The notes under the pieces were generated by a model that did not search any database, was not told the DNA's origin, and was given only the letters and a program-made list of their open reading frames with translations. A program made the position numbers and the translations under genes. From an uncultured Flavobacteriaceae bacterium (lineage in GTDB: Bacteria > Bacteroidota > Bacteroidia > Flavobacteriales > Flavobacteriaceae), in NCBI GenBank assembly GCA_905479435.1, contig CAJQMN010000017.1, positions 1 through 36,421 of the forward strand: a stretch of 36,421 bases of DNA, read 5' to 3'. The first letter of the stretch is position 1; every line of letters starts with the position of its first letter. Shown in pieces: positions 8,362-17,810 of this stretch.

Positions 8362-9189
8362 GTGAATAAGAAATTAATTTTAATAGTATTATTAATCTGT
8401 TCCTCTAAGCTATTCGCTCAGAAAAATAATGTATTTCTGCGTGGAATGGTAAGAGATTCATTAAACTTGATTAAAGATGTTCACGTTATAAATCTAAATA
8501 CTTTAAAAGGAACATATTCTAATGATTATGGACAATATAGGATTACTGTTTCCTTAGGTGACACCTTAGAATTCACTTCTGTACAATTTAAATCTGTCAA
8601 AAAAATTATAACTGACAGAATATTTTTCAGTAAAAAATTAAACCTAATTTTAAAGAATAAGAATTACGTTTTAAATGAAGTAACCGTTAAAAAACATGAT
8701 TTAATTGGAGATTTAAGAATAGATCGAAAAAAAGTTCCTCAAGACACCATAGCGCTCAAGGGCAGGAATTTAAGCAATATTATTGATAATATATCTAAAG
8801 AATCTCGAAAAGGAATTTTAAAAAAACCCACCAAAAAACATAGTAAACTTGCTGAGACAAGTATGAGAAATACAGATCCATCAAGGTCTTTTAATGGAGC
8901 TAATTTGATGGGTATTGTTAATGGTTTATTTAGCTTAATTCCAAAAAAGAAGAAAAATAAATTATCAAAAAAAGAATCAAAAGAGCTTTTGAAAAATAAA
9001 ATATTAACCGATTTTGGAACTAGTTTTTTTGAAGAACTAAATATAAAAAATAGTCAAATTACTTCTTTCTTAGAGTACTGTATGCAATTTAATGTTGAGA
9101 AATTATATGAAGAAAATAAAAGACTTGATCTCATTAAATTATTGGAAGATGAAAGCATTAATTTTTTAATTGAATTAAAACAAAAGTAG
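8362..9189 (+). CDS. Exported CarboxypepD_reg-like domain protein, first of a tandem pair
   Basis: The function is not known. A clear signal peptide (NKKLILIVLLICSSKLFAQ) is followed by a carboxypeptidase-regulatory-like/CNA-B-type beta domain at about residues 22-115 (GMVRDSLNLIKDVHVINLNT, KGTYSNDYGQYRI, GDTLEFTSVQF). This domain is typical of the N-terminal plug region of Bacteroidota SusC-like proteins but here stands without a beta-barrel. A Lys-rich middle (about 155-210) and a C-terminal helical segment with SFLEYC complete the protein. The start is GTG at 8362, chosen because it begins the signal peptide exactly. It shares the beta domain and the C-terminal SFLEYC module with the next gene, so the two arose by duplication. 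Likely periplasmic. Confidence 0.8.
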   Translation: MNKKLILIVLLICSSKLFAQKNNVFLRGMVRDSLNLIKDVHVINLNTLKGTYSNDYGQYRITVSLGDTLEFTSVQFKSVKKIITDRIFFSKKLNLILKNKNYVLNEVTVKKHDLIGDLRIDRKKVPQDTIALKGRNLSNIIDNISKESRKGILKKPTKKHSKLAETSMRNTDPSRSFNGANLMGIVNGLFSLIPKKKKNKLSKKESKELLKNKILTDFGTSFFEELNIKNSQITSFLEYCMQFNVEKLYEENKRLDLIKLLEDESINFLIELKQK

Positions 9190-9247
9190 TTTTAGCAAAA
9201 AAAAAATAAATAAATTGTACTTTTATAGTGTAACAATACTTTCTAAC

Positions 9248-10057
9248 TTGAAGACTGAGATATCTCTTTTTATTTTAATTATTTTTAGCAGCACCCTACT
9301 AGCACAAAAAAATAAATTTTGGCTTTATGGAAAACTTAAAGATTCTAGTAGTGTCGTGAAAAACGCTAATATTATAAATTTAAAAACCAATAAAGGAACC
9401 TTTTCTAATGATTTTGGGGATTATAAAATTGTTGTTTCTGAAGGAGACACATTACAATTCTCATCTGTACAACACAAAACCATATATCGAGTTATTAATA
9501 ATTTCATCTATAGATCTGAAATTTTAGATGTTTTTATGATCAATTCTAGGTATGAATTGGATGAAGTAGTACTTAAAAGAAATGATTTGGATGGTTTTTT
9601 ATCACTAGACTTAAAAAAAACACCCGAAGATAGAAGAGCTGAAGCATTAAAAAACACTATGGATTTATCAAGTGTAAATATGAATATTATTTACGATGGT
9701 GATTATATAGATCAAAGAGTAAGACCACCCATGAATAATGTTGATCCTATAGCTATGTTTGCTGGAGCTGGTGGTGGAGTATCAATACCATTTAAATATT
9801 CAGAGAGGCTTTGGTCATTAAGAAGAGATTTAAAATTTAGAGAAAATTTTCCTAAGATGTTATTAAGTGAATTTGGAGAACCTTTTTTTGAAAATGATCT
9901 CAAAATTCCGAGAGAAAAATATTATAGTTTTTTAGAATATTGTAATCCATTGGGTATAGAAAATCTATTTAAACAAAACAGAAAGATAGAATTGATTAAC
10001 ATGTTAAAAAAAGAGAGTATTACTTATCTACTTCTCATAAATAAAAAAGAAGAATAA
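9248..10057 (+). CDS. Exported CarboxypepD_reg-like domain protein, second of a tandem pair
   Basis: The function is unknown. This is a paralogue of the preceding gene. The signal peptide KTEISLFILIIFSSTLLAQ leads into the same beta domain (GKLKDSSSVVKNANIINLKT, KGTFSNDFGDYKI, GDTLQFSSVQH). The C-terminal module FFENDLKIPREKYYSFLEYC also matches its neighbour. The middle differs: an acidic/Arg-rich stretch and a PPMNNVDPIAMFAGAGGG segment replace the Lys-rich region. No ATG begins the signal peptide. The TTG at 9248 gives a standard-length one, while the TTG at 9215 would add eleven residues. Start-codon choice is therefore uncertain. It lies 58 bases after its paralogue and 17 before the DUF6702-like gene, suggesting one transcript. 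Confidence 0.75.
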   Translation: MKTEISLFILIIFSSTLLAQKNKFWLYGKLKDSSSVVKNANIINLKTNKGTFSNDFGDYKIVVSEGDTLQFSSVQHKTIYRVINNFIYRSEILDVFMINSRYELDEVVLKRNDLDGFLSLDLKKTPEDRRAEALKNTMDLSSVNMNIIYDGDYIDQRVRPPMNNVDPIAMFAGAGGGVSIPFKYSERLWSLRRDLKFRENFPKMLLSEFGEPFFENDLKIPREKYYSFLEYCNPLGIENLFKQNRKIELINMLKKESITYLLLINKKEE

Positions 10058-10074
10058 TTTCAATCCCTTGCTTA

Positions 10075-10572
10075 ATGTTATCTACAAGAAAAATTGCATG
10101 TGTATTTTTACTGTTTTCTCTAGCTTTTACAACTCACAAATACTACCTAAGTTTAACACAAATTGAGTATAACAATAATCAAAAAAGTCTAGAGGTAATT
10201 ATCAATGTATTCATGGATGATATTGAATTGGCCATAAATAAAGAGTATGGTGTAGATCTGAGACTTACAACAAAACAAGAGCTAGAAGATGTTGATGTTT
10301 ATTTTGAGAAATATTTGAGAAAAAATTTAAGTTTTTTAGTTAATAACAAATTAATTGAATATAACTTTATTGGAAAAGAATATGAGGGAGACTTGGTCTA
10401 TTTTTACATCGAATCAACAGCCATAGAAAATCCATTATCCTTGAAAGTAACTAACACTATTCTCTTTGCTTATTTTGATCAACAACAAAATGTTATAAAA
10501 TTTAAGAATGGTTCCAAAAGACAAAGCAAAATTTTATCAAAAGCCACAAATCAAGCTTTGTTAAATTTTTGA
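10075..10572 (+). CDS. DUF6702-like exported protein
   Basis: The biochemical role is unknown. The 165-residue protein has an N-terminal hydrophobic export segment (about residues 7-20). The diagnostic run HKYYLSLTQIEYN (21-33) follows, then IINVFMDDIELAI and NTILFAYFDQQQNVIKF near the C-terminus. I recall this pattern from small flavobacterial proteins now grouped as DUF6702, which commonly sit directly upstream of an M1 metallopeptidase gene, as here. Mostly beta strands are predicted from alternating hydrophobics. Given the constant linkage it may help the exported M1 enzymes fold or localise, which is inference. Membership in DUF6702 rests on memory of the motif, not a search. Confidence 0.75.
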   Translation: MLSTRKIACVFLLFSLAFTTHKYYLSLTQIEYNNNQKSLEVIINVFMDDIELAINKEYGVDLRLTTKQELEDVDVYFEKYLRKNLSFLVNNKLIEYNFIGKEYEGDLVYFYIESTAIENPLSLKVTNTILFAYFDQQQNVIKFKNGSKRQSKILSKATNQALLNF

Positions 10573-10627
10573 CAAAAACCTCAATTTATTTACACTAGTT
10601 TATTAATTTCAACAAAAATTTAATTTT

Positions 10628-12886
10628 ATGAAAAAAATAGTATCTATAACTCTTAGTTTTTTATTTATTATTTCTGCTATTTCAGCTCAAAATTCAGACA
10701 AAAAACAGATAAAAGGGCATACAGACCAAAATAAGTTCAGGCAACTTAAAGATGTATTACCTACACCTAATAATAGAAGAACTGCCTCAGGTGCCCCTGG
10801 CTATGAGTATACTCAACAAAAGGTTGATTATAAAATGGATATTGTTTTAGATGAAAAAACAAATAGAATTTTTGGTAATGAATCAATTACTTACAAAAAT
10901 AATTCTAAAGATTATCTAGAATATCTATGGGTTCAATTAGATCAAAACATGAGGTCTCCTGACTCTAAAACTCCACTAGCAAATTCAGAAAAATTAGGAA
11001 ACACTCCTTACAATGGGCCAAAAACTTTTACAAAAAATAACATTTTAAAACCTGCAGATTTTGGATTCAAAATTGAAGAAGTTAACAATGTAAATGGCAA
11101 CCAGCTCTCTTACACTGTAAATAGGACCATGATGAGAATTAACTTACCACAACCCCTTACTCCCGGTGGAACTTTTCAATTTAATATTAAATGGAATTAT
11201 TTAATTAATAATTCGGTTACAGATGGGGGAAGATCTGGATTTGAATTATTTGATGATGGAAATAAAAATTACACCATTGCCCAATTTTTTCCAAGATTAG
11301 CTGTTTATGATAATGTTGAAGGTTGGCAAAACATGCAATTCTGGGGAAGAAGTGAATGGGCACTAGAATTTGGAGATTATGATGTAAAAATAACTGTTCC
11401 CGCAGATCATATAGTTGATGCAACAGGTGAATTATTAAATGAGAAGAAAGTATTAACAAAAGAACAACTTAAGCGTTTTGAAAAAGCAAGAACTTCATTC
11501 ACAGACCCTGTTTTTATTGTTACTCAAGATGAAGCAGAAATAGCGGAAAAAGAAAGATCTAATAAAACTAAAACTTGGCATTTTAATGCTAAAAATGTTC
11601 GTGATTTTGCATTTGCTTCTTCGAGAAAATATATTTGGGATGCGATGGCTGTAAACATAAATGGTAAAACTGTAATGGCTGTTTCATTGTATCCAAAAGA
11701 AGGAAACCCTCTTTGGGAAGAACACTCTACCAGAGTTGTTGCAAACACCCTAGAGGAATACTCCAAAATGACTTTTGATTATCCATACAGCAAAGCTATC
11801 TCTGTTCATGCAGATAGACAAGGTATGGAATATCCAATGATTTGTTTTAATTATGGGAGACCAAACCCAGATGGTTCATATTCAGAAAGAACTAAGAGAG
11901 GAATGATTGGAGTTATTACCCACGAAGTAGGTCATAATTTTTTTCCAATGATAGTCAATTCAGATGAACGTCAATGGACATGGATGGATGAAGGTATAAA
12001 TTCATTTGTTGAAATTTTAGCAGAATTAGATTACGATCCAAACTTTATTACAGGAAATCTTCCTAAAGATATTGTGGGTTACATGAGTATTAATCAAAAT
12101 AATCTTTCACCAATAATGTCTCAAGGTGATTATGTTAAAAATTTTGGCCCAAATGCATACACAAAACCTGCCGCTGGACTCTATATGCTAAGACAAACGA
12201 TTATGGGTCCAGAGTTATTTGACTATGCCTTTAGAACCTACGCTAAAAGGTGGATGTTTAAACATCCAAGTCCAGCTGATTTTTTTAGAACCATGGAAGA
12301 TGCGTCAGCTATGGATTTAGATTGGTTTTGGAGAGGTTGGTTTTACACAACAGATTACAATGATATTGCTTTAAAAGAAGTTAAAAAGTTCTACTTAACA
12401 GATCAACCTACAGATGAAGCCAAAAAAATGGCAAAAAGATATAGCATGGATCTTGCGGATTATGAGGGGAAACTTGTGTATTTTAAAGAGGAACAAAAAG
12501 GTGCTGTTAATGAGGGATTAATTGCATCAGAAATACCCTTAATAAAAGATCATATAGCTTCAATGTCAGATGAAGAAAAATCATTACTAAAAGAAATTCC
12601 AAATTATTTTTATGAAGTAACTTTTGAAAAACCAGGTGGCTTAGTAATGCCTTTAATTGTTGAGTTAGAATATAATGATGGTACGAAAGAACGTCATAAT
12701 TATCCTGCACAAATTTGGAGATATAACGACAATCAGGTTTCTAAAGTTTTTAAAACCACCAAAGAGATAAAAAAAATCACTATTGATCCAGATCTTGAAA
12801 CCGCTGATATAGACACCTCAAATAATAGTTGGCCTAAAAAAGATAATTCTAAGTTTGATAAATTTAGAAAAAAATTAAAAGGATAA
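10628..12886 (+). CDS. M1 family metallopeptidase (first of a tandem pair)
   Basis: This is a zinc metallopeptidase of the gluzincin/M1 clan, exported to the periplasm or cell surface. The 752-residue protein starts with a signal peptide (KKIVSITLSFLFIISAISAQ). An N-terminal beta-saddle domain follows (about 60-290), then the thermolysin-like catalytic domain. The zinc motif is HEVGH at 432-436, with the third ligand Glu455 after 18 intervening residues (WTWMDEG). In place of the GxMEN exopeptidase motif it reads GMEYP at 399-403, so amino-terminal recognition may differ from classical aminopeptidases. The C-terminus is a beta domain ending in a Lys-rich tail, with no recognisable type IX secretion signal domain. 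Its neighbour at 12926 is a close paralogue. Confidence 0.92.
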   Translation: MKKIVSITLSFLFIISAISAQNSDKKQIKGHTDQNKFRQLKDVLPTPNNRRTASGAPGYEYTQQKVDYKMDIVLDEKTNRIFGNESITYKNNSKDYLEYLWVQLDQNMRSPDSKTPLANSEKLGNTPYNGPKTFTKNNILKPADFGFKIEEVNNVNGNQLSYTVNRTMMRINLPQPLTPGGTFQFNIKWNYLINNSVTDGGRSGFELFDDGNKNYTIAQFFPRLAVYDNVEGWQNMQFWGRSEWALEFGDYDVKITVPADHIVDATGELLNEKKVLTKEQLKRFEKARTSFTDPVFIVTQDEAEIAEKERSNKTKTWHFNAKNVRDFAFASSRKYIWDAMAVNINGKTVMAVSLYPKEGNPLWEEHSTRVVANTLEEYSKMTFDYPYSKAISVHADRQGMEYPMICFNYGRPNPDGSYSERTKRGMIGVITHEVGHNFFPMIVNSDERQWTWMDEGINSFVEILAELDYDPNFITGNLPKDIVGYMSINQNNLSPIMSQGDYVKNFGPNAYTKPAAGLYMLRQTIMGPELFDYAFRTYAKRWMFKHPSPADFFRTMEDASAMDLDWFWRGWFYTTDYNDIALKEVKKFYLTDQPTDEAKKMAKRYSMDLADYEGKLVYFKEEQKGAVNEGLIASEIPLIKDHIASMSDEEKSLLKEIPNYFYEVTFEKPGGLVMPLIVELEYNDGTKERHNYPAQIWRYNDNQVSKVFKTTKEIKKITIDPDLETADIDTSNNSWPKKDNSKFDKFRKKLKG

Positions 12887-12925
12887 TATCTCATTCATAA
12901 ATTTTCACTTTAAAATATTTTGACA

Positions 12926-15067
12926 ATGAATAAATTAAAATGTTTACTACTTTCAATACTGTTTGTTTCTCCAATGATACAAGCACAAGAACGAACAACA
13001 AAAACACAAAAGGGACATATTAACCAAAATAAGTTTAGACAACTTAAAGATGTGCTAGCAACACCAAACAGCCAGAGAACAGCCTCCGGTGCTCCTGGAA
13101 TAAATTACAGCCAACAAAAAGTAGATTATGTAATGAGTATTGTTCTAGACGATGACAATCAAAAAATTACGGGTAACGAAACCATTACTTACCATAATAA
13201 TTCTGATGATACATTAAAATACCTGTGGGTTCAATTAGATCAAAATGTTAGAGCAAAGGATTCAAAAACTCCAGACATTACTCCGAGTAGTAAGATTCCA
13301 GAAAAATTAAACAAACGTTGGTATAATGCCATGTTTAGTAAACCTTTTGATGGTGGATTTAATATCATGAGCGTAAAAAACATTGATGGTAGTGATTTAT
13401 CACATACCATCAATCAAACCATGATGCGTATCAATTTAGAAAAACCTCTAGCATCAGGTGAAAAATTTGAATTTAAGATATCTTGGTGGTATAACATAAA
13501 TAATCACAGAATAAACAGAGGTAGATCAGGGTATGAACATTTTTCAAAAGATGGAAACAACAATTATGTTATTGCTCAGTTTTACCCTAGATTATGTGTT
13601 TATGATAATGTAGAGGGATGGCAAAATGATCAATTTTGGGGTCGAAGTGAATTTGCATTAGAATTTGGTGACTTTACGGTAGATATTACAGTACCATCAG
13701 ATCATATCATGCAAGCTACTGGAATTCTTAAAAACGAAAAAGAAGTACTAAGTAAAAAACAACAGAAACGTTTAGAAGAAGCAAAAAGAACTTATGACAA
13801 ACCTGTGTTAATTCAAACTCAAGAAGAAGCTATATCTGCTGAAAAAAACCGATCAAATAAAACAAAAACCTGGAGATATTATGCTGAAAATGTTCGAGAC
13901 TATGCATTTGCTACTTCAAGAAAATTTATTTGGGATGGAATGGCTGTTGATATCAATGGAAGGTCTGTAATGGCTTATTCTTTATATTCTAAAGAAGCCA
14001 ATCCATTATATGGCGACCACTCTACTCTAGCTACTGCCCAAACTTTAAAAACCTATTCAAAATATACTTTTGACTACCCATACCATAAAGCAGTTTCTGT
14101 TGATGGACAAATGGGAATGGAATATCCACAAATGGCTTTTAATCCAGGGAGACCAGATTTACCAGACGGAGGGTATTCAGATCGAATGAAGTACTTGATG
14201 ATTAAAGTTACTATTCATGAGGTAGGTCATAATTTCTTTCCAATGATTGTAAATTCTGATGAACGTCAATGGACATGGATGGATGAAGGGTTGAATTCAT
14301 ATGTAGAAATGTTAGCTGAATTAGATTACGATCCAAACTTCCCATTAAGAAGAGGACTGCCAAAAAACATCGTACCTTACATGGACGGTGATCAATCTAG
14401 AATTGCACCTATTATGTCTAAAGGTGATAATGTATATAGCTTTGGTAATAATGCATATGGTAAGCCAGCAACTGCACTTTGGATTCTTCGTGAAACCATT
14501 ATGGGACCAGAATTATTTGATCATGCTTTTAAAACTTATTCGCAAAGGTGGATGTTTAAACACCCTACGCCTGCAGACTTCTTCAGATCTATGGAGGATG
14601 CGTCAGCGATGGATTTAGATTGGTTTTGGAGAGGTTGGTTTTATTCAACCGATGTTACTGATATAGGAATAAAAGGTGTTAAAAAATTTATTAAAGAAGA
14701 TGCTGAAAAAGAAGTGAATTTTATTGAAGATACGTCTGAAGGGTTAACCTTTTCCTCAGAAAATGCTAAAAAAGCAAATTCAAACTTCTTTTATGAAATT
14801 ACATTTGACAAGCCTGGAGGATTAGTTATGCCAATTATTGCCGAATATACTTACAAAGATGGAACAAAAGAAAGAAAAGTATATCCTGCTCAAATTTGGA
14901 GGTATAATGATAAAGAAATTACCAAAGTGGTAAAATCAGATAAAGAAATTATAAATATAACCATAGATCCAGACTTAGAGACTGCAGATGTAGATACATC
15001 CAATAACAGTTTCCCAACAAAGCAAGATTCTAAGTTTGATAAGTTCAAAAACAAAATCAAAGGTTAG
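12926..15067 (+). CDS. M1 family metallopeptidase (second of a tandem pair)
   Basis: This close paralogue of the preceding gene has 713 residues from the ATG at 12926; a TTG two codons earlier is a less likely start. The signal peptide is NKLKCLLLSILFVSPMIQAQ. The zinc site is HEVGH at 431-435 with Glu454 as the third ligand, again in the WTWMDEG context, and the exopeptidase motif position reads GMEYP. Compared with its partner it carries an altered loop near residue 110 (SSKIPEKLNKRWYNAMF). It also lacks a segment of roughly forty residues before the C-terminal beta domain, where the first enzyme has an acidic, helix-rich insert. These differences suggest different substrates. A strong hairpin terminator follows 20 bases downstream. 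Confidence 0.92.
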   Translation: MNKLKCLLLSILFVSPMIQAQERTTKTQKGHINQNKFRQLKDVLATPNSQRTASGAPGINYSQQKVDYVMSIVLDDDNQKITGNETITYHNNSDDTLKYLWVQLDQNVRAKDSKTPDITPSSKIPEKLNKRWYNAMFSKPFDGGFNIMSVKNIDGSDLSHTINQTMMRINLEKPLASGEKFEFKISWWYNINNHRINRGRSGYEHFSKDGNNNYVIAQFYPRLCVYDNVEGWQNDQFWGRSEFALEFGDFTVDITVPSDHIMQATGILKNEKEVLSKKQQKRLEEAKRTYDKPVLIQTQEEAISAEKNRSNKTKTWRYYAENVRDYAFATSRKFIWDGMAVDINGRSVMAYSLYSKEANPLYGDHSTLATAQTLKTYSKYTFDYPYHKAVSVDGQMGMEYPQMAFNPGRPDLPDGGYSDRMKYLMIKVTIHEVGHNFFPMIVNSDERQWTWMDEGLNSYVEMLAELDYDPNFPLRRGLPKNIVPYMDGDQSRIAPIMSKGDNVYSFGNNAYGKPATALWILRETIMGPELFDHAFKTYSQRWMFKHPTPADFFRSMEDASAMDLDWFWRGWFYSTDVTDIGIKGVKKFIKEDAEKEVNFIEDTSEGLTFSSENAKKANSNFFYEITFDKPGGLVMPIIAEYTYKDGTKERKVYPAQIWRYNDKEITKVVKSDKEIINITIDPDLETADVDTSNNSFPTKQDSKFDKFKNKIKG

Positions 15068-15087
15068 TATAAAAATTGAATGACAAT

Positions 15088-15120
15088 AAAAAAAACCACG
15101 ATGTACATCGTGGTTTTTTT
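15088..15120. terminator. Bidirectional intrinsic terminator between the M1 peptidase and lgt
   Basis: A perfect 18-base palindrome, CCACGATGTACATCGTGG (15096-15113), is flanked by an A-run on the left (15088-15095) and seven Ts on the right (15114-15120). This gives a stable stem with a U-tract in both orientations. It lies between convergent genes and would end both the M1 block and the cysS-yidD-lgt operon. Confidence 0.92.
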
Positions 15121-15146
15121 GTATACTAATTTAAAACTGATTTTAA

Positions 15147-16001
15147 TTAACTAGTTTTAGTTTTTCGTAACATCAACCATAGGCCAATTAATATTAACGG
15201 GATACTCAATACTTGACCCGTATTTAAACTAAGAATCCAATCTTCTCTACCGTCTACTTGTGCTTCTTTAAAAAATTCAATAAAAAATCGAGCAGACCAT
15301 AAACCTATCATAAAGACACCAAATAAAAACCCTGTCTTTTGCTTTTTATCTGTTTTCCAATAAAACCTCCATAAAACAAAAAATAAGATTAAGTAACATA
15401 AAGCCTCATAAAGTTGTGTCGGGTGTCTAGGCAACATTTCAGCATCAGAGTTTTTAAAAATAACACCAAAATTAGACCCTGTAGGTTTTCCATAAATTTC
15501 TGAATTGAAAAAATTTCCAATTCTAACAAAAGCAGCACCCAAAGCACAAACTATAGACATTCTATCCAAAATAAAAAGTAGTGATTTATTTAGGTGTTTT
15601 CTACTATACCAATACATCGATAAAATAATAGCTATAGCTGCACCATGACTAGCAAAACCAGTATATCCAGTAAATTTCCACCCTTCTACTAAACCAAATA
15701 TAGCTGTCTCTCCTGCTGCGCGTTTAAGAGGTAAAATAATTTCAAGAAGGTTATTTTTATAATAATCCCAAGAGTAAAAAAAGACCTCACCAAATCTCAT
15801 TCCTACAAGCATAGCTATAAAAGTATACATGAAAAGTGTATCTAGTTTTTCTAAATTTATATTCTCATCTATATAAATTTTCTTCATTAAACGAAGCCCT
15901 ATAATAAATGCTGCAACAAACATTAAACTATACCAACGTATAATAAAAAAACCTAAATCTATTCCTAAAGAAGGATCCCAAGTAATTGATAAAAAATTCA
16001 T
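15147..16001 (-). CDS. lgt: Prolipoprotein diacylglyceryl transferase
   Basis: Lgt transfers diacylglyceryl from phosphatidylglycerol to the lipobox cysteine of prelipoproteins, the first step in lipoprotein maturation at the inner membrane. The 284-residue protein has about seven hydrophobic segments. The Lgt signature is GAAFVRIGNFFNSE at residues 155-168, and the conserved His119 lies in GFASHGA, both expected near the active site. The N-terminal IIRWYSLMF and the C-terminal GQVLSIPLILIG helix are also typical. It is the last gene of a cysS-yidD-lgt set, 46 bases after yidD. Several lipoproteins in this window (the PPIases and GldI) are its predicted substrates. Confidence 0.96.
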   Translation of the reverse strand: MNFLSITWDPSLGIDLGFFIIRWYSLMFVAAFIIGLRLMKKIYIDENINLEKLDTLFMYTFIAMLVGMRFGEVFFYSWDYYKNNLLEIILPLKRAAGETAIFGLVEGWKFTGYTGFASHGAAIAIILSMYWYSRKHLNKSLLFILDRMSIVCALGAAFVRIGNFFNSEIYGKPTGSNFGVIFKNSDAEMLPRHPTQLYEALCYLILFFVLWRFYWKTDKKQKTGFLFGVFMIGLWSARFFIEFFKEAQVDGREDWILSLNTGQVLSIPLILIGLWLMLRKTKTS

Positions 16002-16047
16002 ATTTAATTTTATTTATTTATTTCTAACTATTTTAGTTTAGAAATCA

Positions 16048-16290
16048 TTATTTATTTTTTTTATTTGGCACAGGATCATAACCGCTCCCACCCCATGGAT
16101 GACAACTGAAGATTCGCTTTAAAGATAACCAAAGGCCAACGATTACCCCTCTCTTTTTAAGGGCTTCAATTGTATATTGTGAACAACTAGGTTCATATCT
16201 ACAACTAGAGGGTGTATAGGGTGAAATAGCAAGTTGATAAAACCTAACTAATAACACTAATGGATAAATAAGTATACTTCTTAGTTTCAA
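16048..16290 (-). CDS. yidD: Membrane protein insertion efficiency factor YidD
   Basis: YidD is a small membrane-associated protein that assists YidC/Sec-dependent membrane protein insertion. All its family hallmarks are present in 80 residues: an amphipathic N-terminus ([18 protein letters not shown]), then the cysteine-bearing run [21 protein letters not shown], and the C-terminal [13 protein letters not shown]. It lies between cysS and lgt on the same strand, 41 bases after cysS. It is more often found between rnpA and yidC in other phyla, so the placement here is lineage-typical rather than functional evidence. Confidence 0.96.
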   Translation of the reverse strand: MKLRSILIYPLVLLVRFYQLAISPYTPSSCRYEPSCSQYTIEALKKRGVIVGLWLSLKRIFSCHPWGGSGYDPVPNKKNK

Positions 16291-16331
16291 AAATTAACTT
16301 TTATTTAGTTTTCATTTTATAATTACTAAAA

Positions 16332-17810
16332 TCAACTTATTGAATAGGTTGTTCCTTCTCTCCCATCTTTTAGCTGAATTCCAATGGATAATAATTCGTC
16401 TCTAATTTGATCAGATAAGTCCCAATCCTTATTCTCTCTAGCTTCTTTTCTTAACTTTATTAATAATGTTACAACACCATCAATTTTCCCTGAAGCTTGA
16501 TCTTTTACATCATTAAGTAAACCAAGGACATCAAAAACGAAAGCATTCATTGTGGTCACAAAATCAACAAGATCATTTGAAGTAATTGAAGCATTCCCTT
16601 CTTTAATCTGATTGATGAACTTTACACCTTCAAAAAGGTGTGATATTAATACAGGTGTATTAAAATCATCATTCATAGCAGCATAACACTTTTTTTTCCA
16701 TTGAGAAATGTCTACTGATGAGGATTTTTGTGGAGATAAACTTACTAAACTAGACATCGCCTCCATCAGTTTTAGATATCCTTTTTCTGAGGCCTCCAAA
16801 GCATCACTAGAAAAATCTAAAATACTTCTATAATTAGCTTGCATATTAAAAAAACGAACAACACTAGACGAAAATGCTTTACTTAAAATTTTATTTTCTC
16901 CTGTTAAAATTTCATCTGGCAATATATAATTACCAGTAGATTTTGCCATCTTTTGCCCATTTAATAATAGCATGTTTGTGTGCATCCAATAATTAACTGG
17001 GTCATGGCCAGAACAGGTTTTAGATTGTGCAATTTCACACTCATGATGTGGAAATTTTAAATCCAACCCACCTCCATGGATGTCAAATTTATCACCTAAA
17101 TATTTAGAACTCATCACAGAACATTCTAGATGCCACCCAGGGAAACCCTCAGACCAAGGTGAGGGCCATCGCATAATATGACGTTCATCTGCTTTTTTCC
17201 ATAAAGCAAAATCTTGTGGATTTTTTTTATCAGATTGGCCATCAAGCACTCTAGTGTTGTGAATGGCATCCTCTATTTTTCTACCAGATAAAATTCCGTA
17301 ATGATTGTTTTTATTGTAAGCTATAACATCAAAATATACTGAACCATTAACTTCATATCCTAGACCTTTATCTATAATATCTTTAATCATTTCTATCTGC
17401 TCAACAATATGACCTGTAGCAGTTGGCTCTATACTTGGTGGAAGAAAGTTGTATTTTTTTAATACATCATGAAAATCAACTGTGTAACGCTGAACAACTT
17501 CCATGGGTTCAATTTCTTCTAAACGTGCTTTTTTTGCAATTCTATCTTCACCTTCGTCTGCATCATTTTCCAAATGACCAGCATCAGTGATGTTTCTTAC
17601 ATATCTTACTTTATACCCTAAGTGTAGAAAATAACGAAAAGCAACATCAAAAAACATAAAAGTTCTTAAATTACCGAGATGTGCATTACTGTAAACTGTT
17701 GGACCACAGACGTACATCCCTATATGCCCATCATGAACAGGTTTAAAAGCTTCTTTAGTTTTAGAAAGCGAATTGTATATTTTTAATTGATTCTCTTTGT
17801 AGAGTTTCAT
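16332..17810 (-). CDS. cysS: Cysteinyl-tRNA synthetase
   Basis: CysS charges tRNA-Cys with cysteine (class I synthetase). The 492-residue length is normal. The HIGH-type motif is HLGN at residues 44-47 and the KMSKS-type motif is KMAKS at 287-291. The catalytic zinc that selects cysteine would be held by Cys35 (MYVCGPTVY), Cys230 (HLECSVM), His255 and Glu259 (FPHHECE), matching the E. coli ligand spacing. The C-terminal DALR-like and anticodon-binding helical regions are present. It heads the cysS-yidD-lgt run and is divergent from meaB across about 200 bases. The preceding gene in many flavobacteria is folE, which I do not see here. Confidence 0.97.
   Translation of the reverse strand: MKLYKENQLKIYNSLSKTKEAFKPVHDGHIGMYVCGPTVYSNAHLGNLRTFMFFDVAFRYFLHLGYKVRYVRNITDAGHLENDADEGEDRIAKKARLEEIEPMEVVQRYTVDFHDVLKKYNFLPPSIEPTATGHIVEQIEMIKDIIDKGLGYEVNGSVYFDVIAYNKNNHYGILSGRKIEDAIHNTRVLDGQSDKKNPQDFALWKKADERHIMRWPSPWSEGFPGWHLECSVMSSKYLGDKFDIHGGGLDLKFPHHECEIAQSKTCSGHDPVNYWMHTNMLLLNGQKMAKSTGNYILPDEILTGENKILSKAFSSSVVRFFNMQANYRSILDFSSDALEASEKGYLKLMEAMSSLVSLSPQKSSSVDISQWKKKCYAAMNDDFNTPVLISHLFEGVKFINQIKEGNASITSNDLVDFVTTMNAFVFDVLGLLNDVKDQASGKIDGVVTLLIKLRKEARENKDWDLSDQIRDELLSIGIQLKDGREGTTYSIS

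Noticed and set aside
11217-11766. Open frames on the minus strand inside the first M1 peptidase gene
   Set aside because: They run antisense to a well-supported coding region, have low-complexity translations without domain features, and are explained by AT-rich codon use on the other strand.
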